Shown here piece by piece: positions 9,123 through 17,006 of a stretch of DNA of 64,000 bases. Source of the DNA: Limnobacter sp. MED105. GTDB lineage: Bacteria > Pseudomonadota > Gammaproteobacteria > Burkholderiales > Burkholderiaceae_B. Made by a program: the position numbers and the translations under genes. The stretch is from positions 180,758 through 244,757 of the forward strand of contig NZ_ABCT01000003.1 in NCBI RefSeq assembly GCF_000170915.1. The letters are read 5' to 3'. Numbering within the stretch: position 1 is the stretch's first letter; every line of letters begins with the position of its first letter. The notes under the pieces were generated by a model, which was given only the letters and a program-made list of their open reading frames with translations, was not told the DNA's origin and did no database searches.

Positions 9123-11818
9123 AACTTCCCCCTCTGGTGAATATCCCAAACAACTACCTGACAAAAAAGAGCCGCCTGCACGCAAATTCCAATCGCCGCC
9201 CTGTTGCCGGGCCTTGATTCTCTTGCGGGTACACCGCTAACCAGCGCATTGCTTTTGCCGTTGAACGCTTTTGAAGTTGATCGCCAATCTGGTTTGAAAA
9301 CGTGCAGCCGCACCAACTTTCGTCCATTGCCTTTGCAATAACTCACTCGTGGTGCTCGGAGATAGGTATATTTGAATAGATTGATTAGCTGGTCACTGTC
9401 ACTTTGATTCACAAGTACTCCGACCTCAAAACTGCATTGCTCGGGTTCTACCCCCGAAGTTTTCAGAAAAGTGATGAGCTTTTTGAAACGTGGATCATTG
9501 AGCGGAATAACAAGGCTTCTTGAAGCAGAAATTTCACGCAAATAAAAATAGTCTTCTTGCTGGTTGAAAGCAGCAGCAGTCAGCGCAAGCAACATGACTC
9601 CAGTCTCTCTACGAAAACCATGACTGAATGCTTTTACCAGGTGCGTGAGGTAGCGCAGCTCATCCGGGTACAGTGCAGACACCGATTGCACTCGACCGTA
9701 CTGCCCAAGCACCCAATAAATCTGATTCCAAGTTTTGTTATCAATCCCGAACTGCTGCATGAGTCGTGCCGGATCAATCCCATCGACGTGTGTAAGGGCG
9801 CACGCAATCTTAAAAATATCCACAGCTTTCAAATCCGCTGCCGTTTTGCTCACTGGCCAGATTTCGTCAAAACTGGGAAATTGAATCAAGGAATGATCAA
9901 AAGGCGGTGAAGTCTCTTTCGCGTTGTTCCCGTAAATCAACCTCGCATGAGATTGACCAGTGGATAGGCCTCGGGAATTCCCGCGCCGAACTGCCGATTT
10001 GTAGGTGTTAATACCTGCGGTACTCAACCACACCCGGAAGTCCCACGATGGCAGGTATTCACGCGGGATAGACCCCCATAGATTTCTCGCAGCAAGGGCG
10101 ATTAAATGATCCACGCAATGTGTGTACGTTGACCAGGATGTGCAGTAACTCAAATGACCAAGATTTGCAGCAATCGCAAAAACTGGATTTGGATGTTGTA
10201 GATATTGTGAACGGCCGCTAAAAAGTTGCCAAAACTCGGAGGTCGCTTTTGCGTGCGAGAGCCAATGAAAACGCGCCGCTGGTTCATGAGTTACTTGCTT
10301 GAGAATTCCGTTTAGAGTTGAGAGGAACGTTGATCTGCGATACACATCTTCAGTTTCATAATTTCCCCATAAAGATGCTTTGGAGTCTGCTCGATCAATG
10401 TTGATCCGATACGTCAAGAATTGCTCAAGTACCCGTGCTTGATCTAAGGGAATACGTACGGTGCGCTCGCCAGCTTCGGATTTACTGTGTCGGATATTCA
10501 CCAACAATGATTGCTCAAGCCCGGATATCTGAAAATCTCCGATCGCCAGTCGTAACAATTCACCGATACGCAATCTCACCAATGTCGCTAAAATGAAGGC
10601 TACTGAGCAATTCACGGAAAGCGTTCGATCAGGGATCGCTCGGGCCTGTCGAATCGCATCCAGAATTTCACTTGGCCAAATGAGTTCCGCCTCAATAATC
10701 CCCTTGTAGCCTCGCATCTTGGCTATGTCTGTTTCAATAGAATAAACATCCGCCAAATACGCTTTGAGGACATCTAATCCTGCATTAAGCTGTGGAGCTG
10801 ATGAACCAGCAACACTCGAAGAGACTTGGAGCTCGGGCGCCTTCAAGTGTTGGGTGATAAAGTCGAAGACAGATAAATGGGGACTTATGCTTTCGAACAA
10901 ATGGCGAAAAACAAGCCGTGCATACTGTTCGATAGTGCTCGGTTTGAGTACTGACTTGTGCCTTGAACCATAGACGACCAAATAACGAACCCAGTCGAGG
11001 TACATATAACCAACGGTATCCGGATCCACAAGTCGTATAACATCGGTATCGATTTGAATCAGAATTGAGTTCTTGGACGCGGCCCCCTCCTTAATGTCCT
11101 TAAGCCGATCTTGAATCTGCTTGGCAAACCACCAATCAGAATCCTCCATCTGACGGTTTTGAACTCCTGAAACCAGGGATTCATTGACTTCATCGAAATA
11201 AGCTTTAGATCTATCTTTAAGACCATTGGCCCTATTAAACACTCGCTCTTCTAAAGATGTGTATTCCAGAAACCCAGCTACGGATGTAAAAATCATGGGG
11301 GGTAAATACTGCTTTGTTACAAGCGCAAATCCACCTACAAAACTTTCAGTGCTTTTCTCACCCCAGAACCATTTATCTATCTGGGCCAGTGTTTTCTCGA
11401 CATCTAGTTCATTAACGCCAAGATCATCGTAGTACTTGGTGATCAGACGACTTGTGGCAGCACTTATTAAAACGTTCATCACTGATCCGTCTTCGAGCAC
11501 CACAGACACGCGGCCTTCAACAGCGAATTTATCCACGGAATTTGCCGCGATCGTACGGACCACTGCTTCGAGTAGATCAAGCCGCAGAACCAGGTCATTG
11601 ACGACTAGGCTTACCAGTAATCGCTCAGGAACATTTCGGACCTGAAGTTCCTTTGTCTGAAGGCGTTTCCATCTATCAATAAACATTTTCCCAACGAATG
11701 CCTTATGGGGTCTGATGCTAACAATCAGGTCGCGTAGGACATTTGTAGATGCGTAGAAATAGTCATCAACTAAGGTCGTCCTACGATCCCCCTTACTGAA
11801 TTTAATCAATCGACTCAT
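9119..11818 (-). CDS. Large diverged tyrosine recombinase-like protein
   Basis: 899 residues, much longer than a usual integrase. The region about 405-575 follows the tyrosine recombinase order: Arg417 in RLRIGELL, Lys446 in RHSKSEAGERTVRIP, a HWLSHAKAT box at 518-526, LGH at 553-555 and Tyr565. The HxxR box has Ser at the position of the second catalytic Arg. N- and C-terminal extensions are unrecognised. The ATG at 11818 is chosen over a TTG at 11830 because GAGG lies 6 bp before it; it follows the upstream stop by 8 bp. It may be a GmtZ/VPA1269-type island recombinase, but only a profile search could show that. Confidence 0.7.
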   Translation of the reverse strand: MSRLIKFSKGDRRTTLVDDYFYASTNVLRDLIVSIRPHKAFVGKMFIDRWKRLQTKELQVRNVPERLLVSLVVNDLVLRLDLLEAVVRTIAANSVDKFAVEGRVSVVLEDGSVMNVLISAATSRLITKYYDDLGVNELDVEKTLAQIDKWFWGEKSTESFVGGFALVTKQYLPPMIFTSVAGFLEYTSLEERVFNRANGLKDRSKAYFDEVNESLVSGVQNRQMEDSDWWFAKQIQDRLKDIKEGAASKNSILIQIDTDVIRLVDPDTVGYMYLDWVRYLVVYGSRHKSVLKPSTIEQYARLVFRHLFESISPHLSVFDFITQHLKAPELQVSSSVAGSSAPQLNAGLDVLKAYLADVYSIETDIAKMRGYKGIIEAELIWPSEILDAIRQARAIPDRTLSVNCSVAFILATLVRLRIGELLRLAIGDFQISGLEQSLLVNIRHSKSEAGERTVRIPLDQARVLEQFLTYRINIDRADSKASLWGNYETEDVYRRSTFLSTLNGILKQVTHEPAARFHWLSHAKATSEFWQLFSGRSQYLQHPNPVFAIAANLGHLSYCTSWSTYTHCVDHLIALAARNLWGSIPREYLPSWDFRVWLSTAGINTYKSAVRRGNSRGLSTGQSHARLIYGNNAKETSPPFDHSLIQFPSFDEIWPVSKTAADLKAVDIFKIACALTHVDGIDPARLMQQFGIDNKTWNQIYWVLGQYGRVQSVSALYPDELRYLTHLVKAFSHGFRRETGVMLLALTAAAFNQQEDYFYLREISASRSLVIPLNDPRFKKLITFLKTSGVEPEQCSFEVGVLVNQSDSDQLINLFKYTYLRAPRVSYCKGNGRKLVRLHVFKPDWRSTSKAFNGKSNALVSGVPARESRPGNRAAIGICVQAALFCQVVVWDIHQRGKL

Positions 11819-11826
11819 CGCAAGCC

Positions 11827-13773
11827 TCAACCTCGAAGACCCGACAATGGGAGTATGTTTAGCTGCCTTAATAAGTCCTCGGTGCCACGAACTACACCTG
11901 CTGCGGATTGTTCGGGGGAAAGGTCAACTCCCATGTTATTGCTGGATTGAAAGATCGATCCGTGTCGCGAAAGTCGATTGATCTCCACCCTTTTTAGGTT
12001 GCAAAGATGAGACTGAACCAAGTGGCGACCGAAATTCGGTGGCAAATCAAAGCCACATTGCTTAAGCGCATCCGAAAGATGTATTGATCCCAACGGGCTG
12101 AGACCATTTCGGGTGACACGAAACAACAGAGGCTCACCAGAAGCCACATCTAGAACTTTCGTAATGTTGTTAGGGATTTTCTCAGAGCATTCCAAGGCTC
12201 GAGCGCTACTGCGAAGTTGCACAAGATGTTCGACATAAAAATCCAGCTGGGCTTTTATGATCTGACCAAACGGGACCTCGACGAATTCGGTCACCTGATG
12301 ACTATCTTTGTCGTTAAACACCACGAAATCGGCTGCGATTGCGCAACGCTTGAGCGGATAACTTTGCGCGGGACGCAGCGCCAATGCGATTGAACACATG
12401 AATGCAGTCGCAATCGCGAATGCGTTGTGAAACGTCGCAAGCTCAGGCCACTTCGCATTCATGGTGGGTCTTAGCGCTTCGACTTGTGTTGTTAAGGCGC
12501 CCCAGGCGTCGGCTACGTTCTCTTTCTTAACTTGGGCAAGCGAACCAAATCCTCGGGTGGAGCCGACATCAATGGATACCGTTGGTATCCCAAACAACGC
12601 AAATACCGAAGAGAACAATGTTGCCGCATCCCTCTGTTTTACTTTTCTGTAATAAACAGGTCCACGCGACAACAAGCGTGGATCGCTAAATGCAAAAGCA
12701 GCCAGTACATCATCACCACACCTATGTGCAGCCTCAATGGACAATCGATTGCGCAGATCAGTAATTTCTGGGTGTTCGCGATTAATGTCACTTTCCAAAA
12801 CCCCAATCAGTTCGCCAAGATTCTTTGCACCAGGATTTCGTGCCAACGCAAGCTCAAGTGGATTTTTCAGTACTTGAGCAATCGGCTTTGCCAAGTACCA
12901 TTCGTCAGCTTTCTGGTTTGAGTCAGCATCCACGCGCGCATTAGGCATGAACAGTGATCGATTCGTGTAGATGAGTGACTCTCGAACCGATAGCCAGTGA
13001 AAAGCACCGGGCTCGGGCCAACACGGTAAAGCCACCGTGAGACTGGGTGGGCAATTAATATGTAGCGACACGAGCTCACAAATGGATGGACCATCGCCCT
13101 GCCTGGCACGTTCCTGAACTTGCGCGCTGACTTCAATTAATGTCTCTTGCGAGAAACGAGCGTGGTTCAGTAAGACTCGTCTTCTTTGCAAGTCGTGCTC
13201 GTCATGCATACGCATTTGATAAGCCTGCAAGCGATCAAGCGGTGATCGCACCGAGCCTTCAACCAAAAGTTCCAATACCTTTGCAGATTGGGACGTGGCT
13301 CTTTTTAAGGCATTTTCAACCTGGAAATCACCACTAAACGAAAGATCTTCGAGGGGGTCTCGTTTTATATATTTGCTTAGAATTTGAATCAGCGTTTTAG
13401 GGTGATAGTCCCCAAGGTACATCGCTGTTAACACCAGCGCGAGATCTAACTTCTGAGAATCATTTACCCGGCCATACGCCATTAAGCATGACAACGGCCC
13501 TTGCCCTGGAACAAGTTTGACATCCAAGTCCTTCGACGGAAGGCATTCCAGACGTTGCTTGATCTTAGTGAGAACAAAGCTTGCCTCAACCAGCTTTGGA
13601 AAATCCAAGCGTTTGCTCGCCACTAGCTCGAAAGCATCAATCAGGTTGTTGACTGCACGGTCAAGATCTGCCGCGCAATGTGCCAAACCAAACACTTTGA
13701 TGAACCTCGAGAGGTCATGATCAGCGATGATTTGTTCGATCGATTCGTCTGTAAAAACTTTTGAATTTTCCAT
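11827..13773 (-). CDS. Diverged tyrosine recombinase-like protein, first gene of trio
   Basis: 648 residues from the ATG at 13773, which has GGGG 7 bp upstream; a GTG at 13863 would put the start inside a palindrome and has no ribosome site. The C-terminal third resembles a tyrosine recombinase fold: Arg467 in ALALRPAQSY, Lys489 in VVFNDKDSH, GRHLVQSHL at 582-590 and an SRHG box near 602-605. No convincing nucleophile Tyr follows, so it may be inactive or act as a partner subunit. The N-terminal 400 residues are unrecognised and mainly helical in appearance. It leads a three-gene leftward operon and sits at the island border. Confidence 0.65.
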   Translation of the reverse strand: MENSKVFTDESIEQIIADHDLSRFIKVFGLAHCAADLDRAVNNLIDAFELVASKRLDFPKLVEASFVLTKIKQRLECLPSKDLDVKLVPGQGPLSCLMAYGRVNDSQKLDLALVLTAMYLGDYHPKTLIQILSKYIKRDPLEDLSFSGDFQVENALKRATSQSAKVLELLVEGSVRSPLDRLQAYQMRMHDEHDLQRRRVLLNHARFSQETLIEVSAQVQERARQGDGPSICELVSLHINCPPSLTVALPCWPEPGAFHWLSVRESLIYTNRSLFMPNARVDADSNQKADEWYLAKPIAQVLKNPLELALARNPGAKNLGELIGVLESDINREHPEITDLRNRLSIEAAHRCGDDVLAAFAFSDPRLLSRGPVYYRKVKQRDAATLFSSVFALFGIPTVSIDVGSTRGFGSLAQVKKENVADAWGALTTQVEALRPTMNAKWPELATFHNAFAIATAFMCSIALALRPAQSYPLKRCAIAADFVVFNDKDSHQVTEFVEVPFGQIIKAQLDFYVEHLVQLRSSARALECSEKIPNNITKVLDVASGEPLLFRVTRNGLSPLGSIHLSDALKQCGFDLPPNFGRHLVQSHLCNLKRVEINRLSRHGSIFQSSNNMGVDLSPEQSAAGVVRGTEDLLRQLNILPLSGLRG

Positions 13774-13841
13774 TTGCATTCCCCACCGCCCGAAGGTCGT
13801 TATAGGGAATGTTTTCACAGATTTGAAAATCGTGTTTTGGT

Positions 13842-13868
13842 TGAAAGTGCCTTTTTTTGGCACTTTCA
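13842..13868. repeat. Perfect 10-bp palindrome with T7/A7 loop
   Basis: TGAAAGTGCC (13842-13851) and GGCACTTTCA (13859-13868) flank seven T. It lies 69 bp upstream of the trio start at 13773. With no T-run after the stem it is not a clear terminator for either strand. Position suggests an operator for the trio or part of a recombinase site. Confidence 0.7.
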
Positions 13869-14063
13869 GCGATCAATTAGTTTTGGTGATGCGTCACATG
13901 GAAATTTCTAACATGGAAGATATCCGAGATCAGCAAGTCGATTCAACAAATAACTGCTACATCATCTGTTAGCTGAGCTAGTAACTTTGCAGTTATCCCG
14001 ACTGTTATTTCGGCTGCTACTTTAGCTGTGACCTTGCCTGTTGCCTTAGCTATTACCTTGGCG

Positions 14064-14324
14064 GATACCTCGCCAGATACATCGGTTGATACCCTGCCTG
14101 ATACCTTGCCTGATACCTTGCCTGATACCTTGCCTGATACCTTGCCTGATACCTTGCCTGATACCTTGCCTGATACCTTGCCTGATACCTTGCCTGATAC
14201 CTTGCCTGATACCTTGCCTGATACCTTGCCCGATACCTTGCCTGATACCTTGCCCGATACCTTGCCTGATACCTTGCCTGACACCTCGCCTGATACCTTA
14301 CCTGATACCTTGACTAATACCTAG
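14064..14324. repeat. 12-bp tandem repeat array
   Basis: About 20 copies of CCTGATACCTTG, perfect over roughly 14097-14229 and diverging at both ends. Because 12 is a multiple of 3, all frames encode 4-residue repeats: LPDT on the + strand and SGKV on the - strand. A - strand frame (13943-14284, GTG start) stays open through the array and keeps a 4-residue hydrophobic rhythm (AAEI, TVGI, TAKL, LAQL) beyond it. Neither strand has an ATG or clear ribosome site, so I treat it as a minisatellite. It is at the island border, just upstream of the trio. Confidence 0.85.
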
Positions 14325-14419
14325 TCTAATACTTCGGCTTGCATTGGATTAGTCTGTCTTTAATTTACAAACTAGAGCCTCATTTTGAATCGGCTTCAAA
14401 GACTTCCGGGCTGAAGGCG

Positions 14420-14477
14420 GGTAGTCCACTAAGACGTTCTTCGTATGAATACATGGACTACCTCCTAAAGTAGTCCA
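14420..14477. repeat. Inverted and direct copies of GGTAGTCCA
   Basis: GGTAGTCCA at 14420-14428, its exact inverse TGGACTACC at 14454-14462, and a third direct copy GTAGTCCA at 14470-14477. They lie in the non-coding strip between the repeat array and the end of the cellulose operon. They could be recombinase arms, an operator or a hairpin; nothing decides between these. Confidence 0.5.
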
Positions 14478-14601
14478 AGATTTTGTCCGCATCCCCAGTG
14501 GGTCAATTTTGGATGCAACTCAACAAGCCACTTCAGGCGTAGTGAGTGACTCAAGAAACACTTTGAATTTGATGCTTTACAGTCGATAACAGCCCAAGCA
14601 T

Positions 14602-14623
14602 GGCCCAGTACAATCGCTGGGCC
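14602..14623 (-). terminator. Possible terminator of the cellulose operon
   Basis: A 7-bp stem GGCCCAG/CTGGGCC with an 8-nt loop starts 23 bp beyond the stop of the last gene of the leftward bcs operon. There is no U-tract on the minus strand, so termination may depend on Rho; it may also just be a transcript-end hairpin. Confidence 0.35.
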
Positions 14624-14645
14624 TTGCGCTGTTCAAGTCGCCCTT

Positions 14646-16451
14646 TCAGGGCAAATTCAACTCATAATTGCGCTGAATCACATTCCCAAATCCATCTTCC
14701 GCACTCACCAAATAAGAACTTGCTTTACCAATTTGATCCGGCGTGAGCGACAGCCTACGCTGTCCGTACACGCAAATGGGCTCTGGCTCCAAGCCAGTTG
14801 AAATACACACTGATTGCCTGCCCTCGGGCGTTACCAAGGTAATCACCACATTTCTTAAATTCGGTGTAGAGGCGTACTCGAAAAGGTTGGCCAGTGACTC
14901 GTTGTTCAACTGCGGGTAGCCTGCACCGCTGACCACTGCGGGTGCATCAATTCGAACTGGTTTGGAACGATTCACAAAATTGACTTGCCCAATTCGCTGG
15001 GTCAAGTCCATGAACACCTCACCAGCCTTTGAGTTCGCAGGTAGGCCGTTCACAAAATTACCAAACCCCACATTTTGGCAGTTGGCTCCGCCGGTGGCCA
15101 TGGGATCGGGTTGAATCACCAAGATATTGGTGGTGGCAGAACACTGACCTTGCCCTGCACGCGAAACTGCAAACAAACTTGTTGTACCTGAACCTTGCGG
15201 GCTTTGTACCAACTCGGCTTTGGTCAAGTTCGAATTGACCAACTCGCCAAACGACGCAGGCTGTAGGCCAGGTGGGCTAACGGGTGCGGCGATAAATGCT
15301 CCTGATTCAACAGCAGAGGCTGGTGAAGGAAAACCATTGGCCCCAACCGTTTGAGTGATTCTGTCAATTCGCTTCACTTTGGCTGCAAACGGCTTGAAAT
15401 AACCACCTGAAAATTTAAGTGGGTTGGTTTGTGCACTTCGACGCTCCACTTCAAGATCATAAAATTCTCTCCGAACCACCTGCGTAAAGTTCGAATTGCC
15501 AAAATCTTCAGCAAACCGTGTCAGTGGTCTTGAGAAACTTAAGCGAATCTGACAACGATCAAACAATGTGGCACTGTCTGGAAAGCAGCGAAGAATTTCA
15601 AAATCAGACACCGAGACCAAACCTGGGTTGTTGTACACCTGGGCAAAACTGTCGATGCGAAAACCCTGATCGTCCTGAAAGTCCTCATGCATCACGTTGC
15701 CCAGATTACTCACCGACAAGTTGCCTGAACGGAACGCATTCTCAAAACGTTGCACCAATACAGATACTGCCGATGGGGACACCGTTTCAGAATCCAAAGG
15801 GCGTGGCAGCACTGCCCCGTTGAGTTGCGCCGGGTCTACTGAAACCTGTAAGGCCGGGTTCGGCTTGCTGCTAAGTACCAGCGAAGCGCCATCATATGTA
15901 ATTTGAACCAGATCAAACACAGCATCAATACCGGTAGAATCTGGGCGAAATGCCGCATCCGAGAAAAAGTTGACCGCCGCCGGGGAAGGTAGGTAATTGG
16001 CCAACGCATTTTGCAACACCCGCGACAAGCGCACAATTTCACTGGCAGTAATTTGCCCGGTGGCAAGTACCTGTGAAAGCGCAGTGGTTGCAGGCGTAAT
16101 GTTGGCAATGCGTTGCCCTTGCAATACAACTGTACTTAATTCCTGGTCAGGGTTGGCTGGGTTGGTCGCGGTTACTTCCAGTGGAAAAGTGAACTGCGAA
16201 ATTCCATTCAAGGTATACCTACCGGCTGAATCGGTACGAGCAGTGACCATGACCATGCCATTGCCCGCAGTGACAACTGCATCTCGCACTGGCGCACCGG
16301 TGGCCACAAAGCCGGTTAAATTGTTCACGGCGACAGAACCACCCACACCCGAATCACCGCCGCCACCGCCACCACACGACACCACACTTAGCGCGCAAAA
16401 GGAAGCTATCCACAAACTTGCTGCCATTCGTTTCATTTGATTAATATCCAT
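14646..16451 (-). CDS. Lipoprotein at end of the cellulose operon
   Basis: 601 residues. The N-terminus is a lipoprotein signal with the lipid Cys in VVSCGGGGGG (residue 26), followed by a Gly-rich linker. A carboxypeptidase-regulatory-like beta domain follows at about 45-115 (GFVATGAPVRDAVV...SAGRYTLNG). The rest is unrecognised and secreted in character. Its ATG comes directly after the stop of the diguanylate cyclase gene, so it is co-translated with the bcs cluster. It may be an outer-membrane-anchored surface protein that assists cellulose export or adhesion. An alternative start is the ATG at 16436. Lipoprotein status is clear; the role is inference from context. Confidence 0.75.
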   Translation of the reverse strand: MDINQMKRMAASLWIASFCALSVVSCGGGGGGDSGVGGSVAVNNLTGFVATGAPVRDAVVTAGNGMVMVTARTDSAGRYTLNGISQFTFPLEVTATNPANPDQELSTVVLQGQRIANITPATTALSQVLATGQITASEIVRLSRVLQNALANYLPSPAAVNFFSDAAFRPDSTGIDAVFDLVQITYDGASLVLSSKPNPALQVSVDPAQLNGAVLPRPLDSETVSPSAVSVLVQRFENAFRSGNLSVSNLGNVMHEDFQDDQGFRIDSFAQVYNNPGLVSVSDFEILRCFPDSATLFDRCQIRLSFSRPLTRFAEDFGNSNFTQVVRREFYDLEVERRSAQTNPLKFSGGYFKPFAAKVKRIDRITQTVGANGFPSPASAVESGAFIAAPVSPPGLQPASFGELVNSNLTKAELVQSPQGSGTTSLFAVSRAGQGQCSATTNILVIQPDPMATGGANCQNVGFGNFVNGLPANSKAGEVFMDLTQRIGQVNFVNRSKPVRIDAPAVVSGAGYPQLNNESLANLFEYASTPNLRNVVITLVTPEGRQSVCISTGLEPEPICVYGQRRLSLTPDQIGKASSYLVSAEDGFGNVIQRNYELNLP

Positions 16452-16994
16452 TTAATGTTGGGTGTGTTCATGCGGCTTTGACTTCTTCAAAAGAACCTGC
16501 CTGGACAAATCATTGATTTGTTCAAACCAATCTGTATGTGGTGCCAACTTGCATTGGGCCCAAGTGAAGCGATGTCGCAGTTCAAGCCTGCTCAACAATT
16601 GCACCATGCGCTGCTCAACCTCTTCGGGGGTAGACCTCAGCAACAACACAAACTCATCACCACCGTACCTGGCCACCCACTCCTGTTTTTCACAAAACCG
16701 GTTAAGCTGCTGGCCCAGTTCTCGCAACGCGATGTCACCAGCCGCATGCCCTCCGAGGGTATTCAATGCCTTCAGATCATTCATATCCACAAATACAAGC
16801 TGCGCTGGATCTGCCACTTTGGCGGCTTTAACAGCCCTGCGTGATTGCAGCAACAAGCTGCGCCGCGAGCGAACTCCAGTCAATTCATCCTGACCCAAGA
16901 GAAGCTCCAGCCTTTGAAGTTCATGTTTCAATACTCTGATTCGCCACACAGAATAAGCAAGTATCAACAGACTGAATAGGAGAACAAATAACAT
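16452..16994 (-). CDS. Membrane diguanylate cyclase (GGDEF)
   Basis: Makes cyclic di-GMP from two GTP. About 180 residues: one transmembrane helix (about 2-20), then a compact GGDEF domain with QDELTGVRSRRS near 35-46 and an intact GGDEF motif at 111-115. The RxxD product-inhibition site is absent at its usual place, so feedback control may be missing. The ATG at 16994 is preferred over a TTG six bases upstream. It sits between bcsC and the lipoprotein gene in the cellulose operon, so its product can directly feed the PilZ domain of BcsA encoded in the same transcript. The sensor part is too short to bind a ligand. Confidence 0.87.
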   Translation of the reverse strand: MLFVLLFSLLILAYSVWRIRVLKHELQRLELLLGQDELTGVRSRRSLLLQSRRAVKAAKVADPAQLVFVDMNDLKALNTLGGHAAGDIALRELGQQLNRFCEKQEWVARYGGDEFVLLLRSTPEEVEQRMVQLLSRLELRHRFTWAQCKLAPHTDWFEQINDLSRQVLLKKSKPHEHTQH

Positions 16995-17006
16995 CGTCAA
17001 GCTTGC

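Noticed and set aside
11827..13863. GTG start at 13863 for the first trio gene
   Set aside because: It lies inside the palindrome and has no ribosome site, whereas ATG 13773 has GGGG at proper distance.
14028..14324. Plus-strand LPDT-repeat ORFs as a protein gene
   Set aside because: No ATG, no ribosome site, and the pattern is a direct result of the 12-bp DNA repeat; the minus frame is at least as good.
14064..14324. CRISPR array
   Set aside because: The units are contiguous 12-bp repeats without spacers and no cas genes are near.
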